A stretch of DNA of 64,000 nucleotides, taken from NCBI GenBank assembly GCA_029204225.1, contig CM055104.1, forward strand, positions 52,010,294 through 52,074,293. Reading direction: 5' to 3'. The position numbers and the translations under genes are program-made. Positions 9,340-19,507 of the stretch are shown one piece after another; position 1 is the first letter of the stretch, and each line of letters opens with the position of its first letter. The stretch comes from Diphasiastrum complanatum. Its lineage: Eukaryota > Streptophyta > Lycopodiopsida > Lycopodiales > Lycopodiaceae. The notes under the pieces are model-generated. The model saw only the letters and a program-made list of their open reading frames with translations. It was not told the origin of the DNA and searched no databases.

Positions 9340-10673
9340 TAACCTCATGGCTTTGGCAATTTCACATCAAGTTCTATTGTTCCTCTTGACCACGCCATTT
9401 TGTTGTGGTGTCCTTGGAATTGTGTACTCTCTCTTAATCCCATGCTCATCACAAAAGGCCTTGAACTTGGTTGAGATATACTCACACCATTTTCATTTAT
9501 CAAGAACTTGATCCTTGTGGAAATTGGTTCTCCCTTGCATTCTTGTACTTCACAAAGATATCATACACTTCATCTTTAGTCTTTAGTAGATAGACCCAAC
9601 AAAATCTACTAAAATCATCAATGAAAGTTACATACATCTTAGCTTCACTATTGCTGATTGTAGTAATTCCATGAATATCCAAATGTACAACTTGAAAAGA
9701 CTTTGTAGATCTAGTATAAGGTAGTCTATGTGATTTTGAGAAAGCACAAGACTCACAAACATGATGCATGCTAGTTAAGGAACTTGGAAGACCAATCACA
9801 ACCTGCTTTCTATCCATTAACCCCAATGACTTGTAGTTGAGATGCCCCATCCTCTTATGCCAAGCCTCTTGAATAGGTATTTGCTCACTTGACACACATC
9901 CAACTTGGTTAGCAATAACACAAGAATCTAGTTTAAATAAATTCCCTTGCCTTTTACCTTTTACAATCAAGACATCCTCCTTTTGATCATACAAGCATCG
10001 CGATATCAATTCAGCGCGCTCGAAACCAACTTCCTTCAATCCGTTACTACTCGCGCGCGCCCATCCGCTACCAATTCTAAGACCATTGATTAACATTTGA
10101 CTCACAGTAAGTAGGTTCTTAGTAATAGATGGACAAAACATCATTCAAATGAACATTCCTATTTGTAGAGAGAGAAATAGGAACTGTGCAAATCCCTTTG
10201 ATTGCACACTCACCGTCATTGGCCATGCAAATCACCCTCTTGTCATCCCCACATGCTAACAAAGAAGTGAAATACTCTTTATGAAAAGTCCTGTGTGAGC
10301 TTGCTCCACTATCAATCCACCATGGATCAATATCTCTAACTATAGAACTCAAACATGAAGACATCACAAAAGCATCATCATTTGTGTTTTGAGCATCAAC
10401 ACCATTCTCATCAAGAGTTAGATTACCTTTCTTGTCTCCTTGATCTCTCTTCTTTTTGTAGGAATCACTTGCAAAATGAGCTTTGATGTGACAATAGAAG
10501 CACTTCAACTGTGACCTATCTTTCTTCTTACCAAAAGAAGAAGACTCGCCGTAATCTTGTCCTTTAGACCACTTGCCCTTGGTTTTGCCCTTGAACTTTT
10601 CTGATGAACATGGCCTCCTCATCTTGAGATGTTGATGTAGATCCACCTCTTGCTTGAAGCCTATATTCTTCAT
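9340..10673 (-). pseudogene. Copia gag-protease-integrase pseudogene
   Basis: From 10,673 leftward: end of gag with a degenerate zinc knuckle (C-F-Y-C, with the last Cys lost), then the protease signature W-W-I-D-S-G-A-S-S-H. Next come the GAG-pre-integrase part (W-H-K-R-M-G-H-L-N-Y-K-S-L with C-E-S-C) and the integrase core (H-L-D-I-H-G, then F-I-D-D-F-S-R). The integrase is broken at about 9500 and again near 9400. The insertion of a C/G-rich bit around 10,000-10,070 interrupts the pre-integrase region. The protease Asp is retained, but the element is dead through frameshifts. The gag N-terminus is missing: the Copia match stops at about 10,712, where Athila-like sequence begins. Confidence 0.75.
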
Positions 10674-10852
10674 TGATCAAGATTTCTTGAAGGTCCACCA
10701 AACTTGAAAAAGTTTTTAAGTTAGGGTAGTGTTAAGATAGAGTTAGATAAGCATATAAACTAGCAACTAAGCATAGTAAGGAACCTATCCAAGTGTTCTA
10801 ACCCTTTTGACAGGTGGAGGGCTTCTCATCACACATTTTACACTCCCTATAG

Positions 10853-10870
10853 TGGCACCATTGTTGGGGA
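10853..10870 (+). promoter_or_regulatory. Gypsy primer-binding site
   Basis: TGGCACCATTGTTGGGGA closely resembles the TGGCGCCGTTGCCGGGGA-type sites typical of Athila/Tat-like Gypsy elements, which are primed by a different tRNA than initiator Met. It directly follows what should be the 5' LTR end. Confidence 0.7.
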
Positions 10871-12250
10871 TAGGCTATCACTAACTAGCTATAGTTGTTC
10901 TTTTAGTTGTTGATGTTTTTTAGTGTGTTTTAGGTGGATTTTGGGGTAGAGTTAGCTTGTTTTGTGTGTTTTTTTGTGATTGGACTGTTTTTAGCTATCG
11001 GAGGAGGTGTGGAAGGGTATTGGAGATCCAAAACAACCTCTAAGGGCTTCGCATCCCATCACAAACCTTGAAAACCATAAAAAAAAAAAAGTTCAAATCT
11101 ATTTTTGGAGAGAAAGAATGGCCAAAAACCACTCCAGACCTTTTTTCTCAAAACCCACTGAAAATTGACCTATGCATGACTGACAGCAGCTCCAGGGTAC
11201 TGTCCCAGACCTGGATAGAAGCCTGAGAAGGTTATTTCCCAATAGATTTGAAAAAATTTGAGAAAAACCCATAAAAATTCAAAAATCCTTCGTAAAAACC
11301 AAAAAACTTTTCAAAACTATAAACTAACCTTCGTAGAGACTCCCAGAGAAAAGATGGAAAAAACAGGCTAAACCCTCACAGGCTCAGTTCCAGTATGAAG
11401 TAACCTTTGTAGAGAATTCTGAAATTCCATCTCAGTGAGACAAGGACACAGAAGGGCCTGCGAGAGTTAGTTTGATTTCAATGAGCTGAAAAGTGGATTT
11501 AAGTTGCTTAAAAATCACTAAAATCATCAAATCCAAAAAATCCTTCCAGAACTAACCTTCATAGACCATCCCATTATTTTCAAAATATCATTTTCCATCA
11601 TTGATGAAGTTTGCGAGAGTCAGTTTGAGATATTGAATAATCTGTGAGCAAAAAAATGGTTTTGAACCCTCACAAACATCAATAACTTTTAGATCCTTGA
11701 GAAAGAACCCTCTCCACTCATATCCATATCAAATCCAGCTCATGAAAAGACTATGAGAGTTAGTTCCCAATAGATCTTGAAAATTAGAGTTTTGAGTGAA
11801 AGAACTCTCGCACAGCCAACTCTCGCACTAAGAATTCTCGCAAATAGGATCAAAAGAAAGATCTGACCCAGACCTGTCTACTGTGAAAATTTTAAAACAA
11901 TCAGAACTAGGATTAAAAAGCTATCAAGGAAAAACCACCGTAAGAAGCCTACAATCACACTTTTGGCCAACAAAACCGATCAGATCCTCAAGGATCCAGA
12001 CAGATTTCCACAGATCTATCAAGATTTAGCTACCTTGGACCTCCCCATTAAATGATCTGAGATCAAGTCAATCAGTAGCAAGAAGGATTGCAAATTAAGC
12101 TCCAAACCTCCAAAGAGTTGTAGTCGCAAAATTGAGGCAGAAGCAGAACCAGCAGCAATGGATTCAATGGACCAACATGTACATGTCGCACCCTCACAAG
12201 CAGTTCGGATATGATGGATCGCCATCCAATCAAGTTCCTCCATATATATG
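10871..12250 (+). other. Non-coding leader of the Athila-like element
   Basis: A 1.4 kb leader without convincing frames. It contains recurrent short motifs of the form (C/T)GAGAGTTAGTT or ACTAACCTTCGTAGAGA on both strands (near 11,325, 11,460, 11,560, 11,610, 11,755), spaced 50-150 bases apart. Long untranslated leaders are normal for Athila/Tat elements. Confidence 0.5.
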
Positions 12251-12279
12251 AGCAAGCATGCGAGATCTATGATGGCGAA

Positions 12280-13766
12280 CACCGGCGAAAAAGTTGATGC
12301 TATTTTCCATGTCACTCATTATTGCAGTGCAAGATTGGTTATTCAATCTTTCGAACGAGAAAAAGTTTACTTGGAAAGGGGTTAAAGCAGCCCTCACCAC
12401 GCGTTTTAAACCACGAAAGTTCTTGGAAAATCCATTTCTCTTGCTAAGTAAAGTCAAAATGAGAAAAAAAGAAAGGGTCTGGGATTACATCGACCGGGTC
12501 AAACACTGAAGATCTGAATGCAACACGGCCCTGACTCCCGATCATGCAACATGGCCCTGATTCTCGATCATGTGATATTCATGTGATTTCTTGCGGTACT
12601 AGCACGAAGTATCAGAAGAGAACTCAAACGATGAGAGTAGTATGCTACGTTGCAAGAAGCAATGAAAGATGTTATCAAGGAAGAGGATGAATGTTCGGAG
12701 GATGATTCTTATTAAACGTTTCATAATCCAACTCCCTCGATACCATCCACCTCGATTGCTTTCAATGTTTCAACATATCAGCTAATGGAGCAAATGGTGA
12801 AATTATACAAGCAACAGATGGAGCGGTTAATGGCCCAGTTTGATCAGAAGCTGAAGGCCTTGCAAGGAGCTGCAGTGCCTACTTCTAATGCACCTAAATA
12901 GAACCAGCTATAGTATCCATGAAGAGAAAATGTATGGTGTCCAGTTTGCACCCAGAATCATATAGCAAATGAGTGTCCAGTTTTGAAAAAAAATCTTAAG
13001 CTGATACAATGGTATTTCCATTTGTGCAATGCATCATTGCACGAGATCGCATTTTGCCCATTCAACCCCAAGATCATACAACAGAAAAGAAACCAGTATC
13101 AAACTTCATATGCCTATCACTAGGGGGGCTCCGAATGTGGCACCGAGGTATGGAACACCGAATAATCAGTAGCGCATGGCCTTATCTACAACACCAGGGC
13201 CAGCTAACAACCAAGTGGCCCATGTGAATTTGACAGTAGTGGAGTATGAAACACCTCCTCAACTTGAGCAGCTGCAGTGGTACGGCCCGGATGATACATT
13301 TGTCAGTCCAGCAATCAATAAGTATTGCGCGACCTACGCTGTCCAACATCAATGGCAAGGTGAGAGAATTTACGGCTGCTATGGATGCAACGAAGGGCAC
13401 AGAATTGCTGAGTGTCCTCCAAAGGGCGTGTAAAATCCCTTTTGCCAAGAATACAGATATGGGTATTGCTACAAAAATTGCCCTTTTAAACCTGGAACAA
13501 GTGCACCGTTGAACTTGATCTCAGTGCAACCAACAGCAATTCCAAGAAGGACATCACAGAAAAAACAGATTTTCCATGTTCCAGTGTTAGCGATTACACG
13601 AACACAGAACCCGAAGGAAGTGGCTCCAGTACCACCATCTTCGATATCAATAGTAGATGATCAACCCTCAACCACAGGACCATATGCTACAGTGAGGGAA
13701 GAAGGACGACAGTACCATAAGATCTGCCATTGGATACATATGGCACAAGCCGAGAAAGCTGCATGA
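12280..13766 (+). pseudogene. Athila-like Gag pseudogene
   Basis: The N-terminal gag domain begins near 12,300 with A-V-Q-D-W-L-F-N-L and F-T-W-K-G-V-K-A-A-L, then N-P-F-L-L-L-S-K-V-K and V-W-D-Y-I. Downstream are zinc fingers: C-P-V-C-T-Q-N-H-I-A-N-E-C near 12,940, then Y-G-C-Y-G-C-N-E-G-H-R-I-A-E-C near 13,375, and a degraded Cys-rich piece at 13,440. Several frames alternate, so it is not translatable. The minus-strand copy at 60.1-61.25 kb has the same finger (C-Y-G-C-G-E-G-H). Confidence 0.7.
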
Positions 13767-14129
13767 GCAAGAAAAACCCCTGTAGAACCTCACACTACTA
13801 AAGAACCAACACCATGAGGGGCTCACCATTGTGAATAGATCAAAATGATTATTTTCACCATCGTAAACCACCCTTCCACATGGAGGAGCTGAGGTTCCAC
13901 ATACAGTAGTGCTCACAAGTCTGTTATCTAGCCATGTGAACTTATCCCTCAAAGGGTTACTACGGATTGATCCAAAAGCATCCTAGCTAAATGGGCCAAA
14001 ATGAAACTAGAACCAAAAACAAAGAGCTCTTATGTTGCATGGGCTGCAAAGGAACCAGCAATCTCCTCCAAGTGGGAGCAACATGGAAAAGTTGACAACA
14101 TAACATCATGTTGCCAATCAAGCACAAGA

Positions 14130-14460
14130 GATATGAGGACGAAGCTGTGGTAGTGGATGGAGGATCGGGCGTCAACTTGATCTCGACTACTTTGTATCGA
14201 AATGGAGTTTGTAGGATTAAAGCCAGCAAGATTCACAATCAAGCTAGCAGATCAATATTGTGTAAAATCAAAAGGTGTGGTTGAAGACATTTTGATAAGG
14301 ATAGCGGGAGTGAAATTTGTAATCACCTTCGTGGTGATGGATATCCCAGAATCCCCTTTTGCTTATCGCATTTTACTTCGAAGACCTTGGTTGAGAGTCG
14401 TGCAAGTGATTCATGATTGGGGGACAAGAAAACTCACCTTTGAAAATAGAGAGTAGGCTG
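14130..14460 (+). pseudogene. Retropepsin-like aspartic protease pseudogene
   Basis: V-V-D-G-G-S-G-V-N-L-I-S near 14,150 is the active-site motif (D-x-G) seen in Athila-type proteases. After a frameshift near 14,195 the fold continues: S-K-G-V-V-E-D-I-L, F-V-I-T-F-V-V-M-D-I-P and L-R-R-P-W-L. A stop follows. The equivalent piece at 62,330-63,170 lines up over its full length. It would process the Gag-Pol polyprotein. Confidence 0.7.
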
Positions 14461-15383
14461 TAAAGGTGGATCTGACCATATGGGCGGTGAAGTCAATTGC
14501 ATCCAAAGCTGATGATGGATCATCCACCATTGATCGCCCAAGGCAAGCTAAGAGAGGTCATTATGACTCACAAACCTATGTTATGAGATGAACGGATGCA
14601 TTAGCAACAATTGATTGCATGGCTGAGCATGCATGTCATCCAAATTCAAATACGGAACCCAACACATCATCACCAAAATGTTACACCCTAGACACGCCAA
14701 TAAATTTTGGGGTGAACATGATCATTGTGGCATGGTTAGCAGTGGAGTTGTTATACCAGAACAAGTCGAAGATGATCTGGTGCCCTGGCAACATGCCTTC
14801 TCATATAACAAAAAAGTGGAGCTAACAGATGAATAGGTCCTGCAACACATGGATCTTGATCGATACGGATTAGGAAAAGTACCAGCTCAACCACCGCAGA
14901 AAGCACCAATGGCTATGTTTTCCAAGTTAGAATCACCCAAGGCACCCATCAACAAGAAACATCAGTTGAAGCAACACTATGATCTATTGGAGTGATCTAC
15001 CCAAAGAAGCAATAGCTACGGTGGATATCGATATTTGTAATCACGAAGTAAATATTTGTCCAGTTCCAAAGAAAGATGACAAGGAGGTATACAACTATGT
15101 TGATTAAGAAAAAGTATTAAACTCGTTGAAGTCAATCCGAATGGAAGCAGATGCAACGTCATCATCCACTCAGATGACTGAAAATCCAAAGACTACAAGT
15201 CATGCTAAGATTAACATGCTGAAGGAGGAATCTCGACTAATGCCAGTCCATGAGATGTTGAAAACCTTCAAGAATTATACCTTAGACGACATAGTAATCA
15301 TGATGCCACAAGCACAGAGAGAACCTGATCAAAATCAAAAACCAGCAGAACAAGTCTTCAAAGGACCTGCGTGAACACAATCA
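14461..15383 (+). pseudogene. Decayed Pol linker between protease and RT
   Basis: Broken frames homologous to the 62,640-63,170 sequence. They include T-I-D-R-P-R-Q-A-K, C-Y-T-L-D-T-P-I-N-F-G-V-N-M-I and D-D-L-V-P-W-Q-H. This region connects protease to RT in the family. Several stops interrupt it. Confidence 0.5.
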
Positions 15384-15629
15384 ATGAACCTAGCTGAGCT
15401 AGGTGAGGAAGAGAAACTTGTATATGTGGGAGAACAGTTGACACCCACTGAATTCACAAGGCTACGTAATTTGTTGGTGGAGTACAAGGATTGCATTGCG
15501 TGGACATACAAAGATCTGAAGGGTATACCACCAATCTTAGTCCAGCATACCATACCCTTGGTGGATGGAGCAGTCCCCAAGCATGAGCTACCTAATGGGG
15601 TTTTGTTTTATATTGATACAGTACCATAA
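15384..15629 (+). pseudogene. Start of Gypsy reverse transcriptase
   Basis: The frame has L-L-V-E-Y-K-D-C-I-A-W-T-Y-K-D-L-K-G-I-P-P and V-Q-H-T-I-P-L, the conserved RT approach region of Athila/Tat Gypsy elements. The catalytic YVDD part and RNase H are missing because sequence jumps to integrase by about 15,800. Confidence 0.7.
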
Positions 15630-15799
15630 TGGGCCACTGACATAGTTGAATATTTAATGCGGAGCCAACCAGATCAATCACCACAAAAAATGCAAAACAA
15701 TGAAAGATGATTTTAAAGGCTAGACCTTATTAGTTGATTGTCGACCAATTGTATCGACGAGGATCAGATGGGATCCTTTGAAGATATATTCTTCCACAT

Positions 15800-15990
15800 G
15801 AAGCCACCCAGATTATCTCAATTTTGCTTGAAGGCATGGGTGGTGGTCACTTTGCATCTGTCATTACAATTCGCAAGATCTTGCAATCAGGATGCTGGTG
15901 GCCAATGATGCATAAAGACATGGAAAAATACTTGAGAAAGTGCGATGTGTGCCTACAAGCTAGGAGACCAACAAGATTGAATTATGATCT
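15800..15990 (+). pseudogene. Gypsy integrase zinc-binding (H2C2) fragment
   Basis: H-E-A-T, then G-G-H-F-A-S-V-I-T-I-R-K-I-L, C-W-W-P-M-M-H-K-D-M and C-D-V-C-L-Q-A give the HHCC zinc domain that opens Gypsy integrases. The core D-D-E domain is absent because a minus-strand Copia LTR adjoins at about 15,986. Confidence 0.75.
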
Positions 15991-16843
15991 ATAGAAAAAA
16001 TAGTAACAATTCTTTCTCAAAGAACACGATGAAAGTTTGAATAAATCAAACTAATATCAATGTCTTCAATTAGGTCTGTTTCTGATCTATGTACTAATAG
16101 AACAGTTTTTGCCTTGATTAAATAAGCATGCAGAATTAAGAGACAATTTTAGACAATCAAAAATTGAGAAACTTTGATCAAAAATGAATTTTATAATTCT
16201 AAATCTATATCATTAATATACATCTCTTGTTGTCTTATTTCGTTGTTGTGTCTCTGATTGAGTGAGTAGAGATTGCGAGTTACAGCGTGTAGTGCACATG
16301 TATTTATATTGCTATAGAACAGGTCTTTTGGCCTTTTAGTTCTGTGACAGTAGATCTAACCGTTACGATGGTCGATATTCAAATAAACGCTCTGTTTTCA
16401 AGCTCGAATAATTTATGTTCGTGACAGTTTGTCTCTTCGTCTAAGCCTCATGTTTTGCGAATTATTCGTGACACTTTGTCTCTTCGCGACATCTTCGTGT
16501 TTCATGAATTGTTCGCGACAGTTAACAATTTTGAGCTTGAAGAAGAATCAAGAATATTTCGTAAATTGTTCACGACAGGCGACAATCTCGCGACAGGTGA
16601 GGTTTGAACAAGAAACAGAATATTTCATGGCAAGAACTTGTTTGCAAATCTTTCGAGTCTCCACAAGAAATCTGTTCACGAATCTTTCGAGTTACCACAA
16701 GAATATTCGTGAATCTATCGAGGTTGAACATGAAAAGAAATGTTTCGAGTTCGAGTTCGAGTTCGTTCCTCATCCTTTGTCAATTAAATTGTGCACTTTG
16801 TTAGTAGAATCGAGATTTGTCTGATCGGGTGTTCTACAGCTCC
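15986..16843 (-). repeat. Copia LTR (3' LTR of the minus-strand element)
   Basis: On the minus strand the LTR opens TGTAGAACACCCGATC at 16,843, right after a purine-rich tract (TTTGAGAGGGAGC at 16,844-16,858) that serves as the polypurine tract. Its inner part carries repeated (G/T)TTCG(C/T)GACA strings between 16,420 and 16,600 and TTTCGAGT strings at 16,650-16,750. The outer end near 15,986 is inferred from the loss of Gypsy integrase similarity and is approximate. The other LTR was not found. Confidence 0.6.
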
Positions 16844-16849
16844 CTCTCA

Positions 16850-17930
16850 AAGTGGGCAGGTGGATTAATCCCAATCTTCTTCGTTGCTTCTCAAACAAAG
16901 CCTTATTGAGTGGCTTTGTAAAGATATCAACTATCATTTGTAGGTATGAAGACTGTCTTCAGTATCTTCTTTTCGACTAAGTCTCGAATAACATGATACT
17001 TGATAGCAATATGCTTTGAATGAAATACAGGATCTTTCGTAAGATAGATTGCTAAAGTGTTATCCATTAACAAGACATAAGGTTCAGAAATAATATCATC
17101 AAACCCTTCTAACATTTGTTTGATCCATATCAGCTCGTTTTCCATCTTGGCTGCTGCTACATATTCGGCTTCACAGGAAAATTGAGCTACTGTTGTTGCT
17201 TCTTGCTTATTCATAGTATGGCTACGCCAGATGCTAGAGTACACTCCTGAAATACTTTTGTTATCATCCTATGGATGCCCAGCTTGCATCACTATAAGAT
17301 TCGATCTGAAATCCAGCTCCCTTTGAATAACACAGTCCATAGTCTTTCGTTTCCTAGAGATATTGTACTACTCTCTTCGCCAACTTCCAATGCAACGATC
17401 CATTCAACGAATAGAGGTTCGAAGACTAAGGAATGTAGTGCTTCATCCTTCTTTCTATACCATTGTCTGGCTACTTGTTTTAGACCATAAATGCTTTTAT
17501 TCATGTGACATCCGTATTTTGGATATTCTTGGCTTATAAAACCAAGTGCTTGGTCCATGAATAAGTCTTCTTCTAATTCTACATGCAAGAAAGCAATTTT
17601 CTCATCCTAAATATGGATTTTGAGATCATGAGCCACTGCATAAGCGAATAGCAAGCGAATTGATGTATGTTTGACTACCGGTGAGAAAGTATCAGTGTAG
17701 TTGATCCCATATTTCTGTGAAAAACCTTTTGCAACCAACCTCGCTTTGTATCTGATGTTTTCTCCATCAGGACCTGTTTTGATCTTGTATATCCACTTGT
17801 ATTTGACTGGTTTTCTTCCATCAGGTATAGGTGCAAGTGTCCATACATTGTTCTTATACATGGATGTCATTTTGTCCTCCATTGCTTGAATCCAGTGATC
17901 TTTTCATTTAAAATTCTTTTATATTAGCCA
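16850..17930 (-). pseudogene. Copia pol pseudogene (RT and RNase H)
   Basis: From right to left: RT N-terminal part (17,905-17,590) with [18 protein letters not shown] and [12 protein letters not shown], then N-K-S-I-Y-G-L-K-Q (17,588-17,450). The YVDD centre of RT is deleted. RNase H (17,244-16,927) has S-C-E-A-E-Y-V-A-A-A and E-L-I-W-I-K-Q-M-L. Integrase, protease and gag are not attached: upstream of 17,930 the sequence switches to an unrelated gene fragment. Confidence 0.8.
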
Positions 17931-18860
17931 GTGCTTCGAGCAGTGACTCTGATCTATTTTCTAGTCCTATTGTTGGCTTCATTAACTCTAATGCTAACTT
18001 AGCAGCATCAGCATGCTCCTCATAAGGTCCAACCGCTGAGGCCAGAAGTAATCTGGACTCAAACCTCGGGTAGAAGTCCTGCAAGATAGCGCTCCTTTGT
18101 ACACAGTAGGCCTTTGGTGCAGTCTGTGGAATTGGAGCATTTGCAAGGTGCTTTGATAATGCTTTGCACTTGACTAGCTCAGTGGGCCCATCAGGACTAT
18201 ACTCATTGCTGAAACAGAAGATATCGTTGTCAGGGAATTGTCCAATGTAGTATGCTAGGGATGCATCTGGCCTTCGCTCTGTTCAGTCCTCACGAGAACC
18301 TCCGCTCCTCATTGCAAAACTGTCAATCTCCACCGCATACTGCAATACATTATATAAGAATGTTATAATTATAATAAACAGACTCAAAAATGGGAATAAG
18401 CATGGACGAGAGTATTTATTGACAAAGAATTGTCTGAGATCCTTCATCCTCATTCTCACTTTTTGCAAGCACAATTCCATGGCCTCTGTATGGCATCTCA
18501 GTTGTGGAAATCGATAATTTCCCAAATTGTTTATGCTCAACCTCCGATGGTTGCAGAGTCTTTAGTTCACACAAAAATTTTGCCAGAGCTTGCTCAGGAG
18601 TATCTGCGTCATCTCCAATCAACTGTCGAAATGTATCGTCTGGCACTGAGTGGTCAAAGGTGTTGGTGCCATTTTACAATTTCACTAATCCTGTCAACAT
18701 CTCATCCTCTCGTAAGCCGAGGATATGTTGCAAGTCATGCAGAAACGAATACTCTTGCCCATTAATTATCACTGGGACAAGGTCACGTATTCGCAGCATG
18801 TGATCGGAGTCGTCTACGTCCTCCGGTTGGGCAGATGTTGATGCAACTGAAGCCATCTTG
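17931..18860 (-). pseudogene. Unrecognised multi-exon gene fragment joined to Copia pol
   Basis: The likely start is at 18,856 (M-A-S-V-A-S-T-S-A-Q-P-E-D). The frame passes D-L-V-P-V-I-I-N-G-Q-E-Y-S-F-L and, after a shift, P-E-Q-A-L-A-K-F-L-C-E-L. A pyrimidine-rich stretch with acceptor TATTGCAG near 18,340 indicates an intron (about 18,341-18,428). The downstream exon has Y-A-V-E-I-D-S-F-A-M, then Y-Y-I-G-Q-F-P-D-N-D-I-F and S-A-V-G-P-Y-E-E-H-A-D. A TGA near 18,285 interrupts it. I recognise no domain. Possibilities are a captured host gene or a further transposon gene related to the transposase-like gene to the right. Confidence 0.4.
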
Positions 18861-19507
18861 GTTGAATTTGTTGAATGTTGTATTAATTTACAAAATGTAG
18901 ATCAGCAGTTCCTGACTACATTCTGGAGAATTGTAGAGTGATTTAGCTGGTAGTGTCCAGCGATCATATCTAAACTCCATCTGAATCGCAAGAGAGTCGA
19001 GTTTGTAGTTGCGATAGTTTCGCGATCCCCGTCCATCTTGATCCCCATCAGTGGTATCAGAGCCTACCTATCTTGTCATAATCTGACGTAGCCAAGAAGC
19101 TATCAGATCAAGGAGGCCAAGCATTCAGACAAACAACCATCAACGAGGGAACAAACTTCAGAAGCAATGGCTTCTGCTTCCTTCATGGGTGTTAATTCCT
19201 CTTCTGCTTCTTCCTCTTCCATTTCGTTGACGTTCACGCTAGGATCCTGTTTTTCTTCAGCAGTATTTGTAGAAAATTCATTCAACAAAAGAATCACAGT
19301 AATTTCACTTGACAAGAACTTGTTTTCTAAACTTTTGAGATTAAAATTTACTTGTTGATTGTGCGTTAACTCCAAAAAGTGCTCGTTCCTTGAAAATGAG
19401 ATAAAGTGGTCTTATATAAGAAAAAGTTTTTCAAAAATAGACATGATTTTAATATTGTATCGAATAAAGTCTATCTATAGTAATCAAATAAATTATACCA
19501 CTATACT
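18861..19507. other. Mixed stretch: LTR end, primer-binding site and an acidic frame
   Basis: Bases 18,861-19,051 look like the tail of a plus-strand LTR because a perfect primer-binding site follows at 19,052. On the minus strand 19,375-19,103 holds an acidic 90-codon frame (E-E-E-E-A-E-E-E-L). On the plus strand the same bases read Ser-rich. Neither frame has a recognisable domain. Confidence 0.3.
19052..19064 (+). promoter_or_regulatory. Retrotransposon primer-binding site
   Basis: TGGTATCAGAGCC is a perfect match to the initiator tRNA-Met primer site. It implies that a 5' LTR ended at about 19,050 on the plus strand. The element body to the right is not recognisable and has been replaced by the minus-strand transposase-like gene. 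Confidence 0.7.

Larger units (their letters stand above)
10713..15990 (+). mobile_element. Athila-like Gypsy retrotransposon, partial
   Basis: The order is: partial 5' LTR end (10,713-10,852), primer-binding site, long leader (to about 12,250), gag, protease, start of RT, integrase zinc domain. Most of RT and RNase H is deleted between about 15,630 and 15,790. It ends where a Copia LTR begins near 15,986. The gag and protease are related to the pieces at 60.1-64.0 kb, so two copies of this family lie in the window. Confidence 0.75.

Noticed and set aside
16429-16824. 131-codon frame on plus
   Set aside because: Lies within a Copia LTR and has a repetitive Phe/Arg/Glu composition from TTCGAGTTCG-type repeats.
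19052-19064. Possible tRNA fragment
   Set aside because: The matches to initiator tRNA-Met are only the 12-14 base primer sites of LTR elements; no cloverleaf exists around any of them.
19167-19358. Ser-rich plus frame starting M-A-S-A-S-F-M-G-V, reminiscent of a plastid transit peptide
   Set aside because: Short, no downstream domain, and simply complementary to an acidic minus-strand frame.
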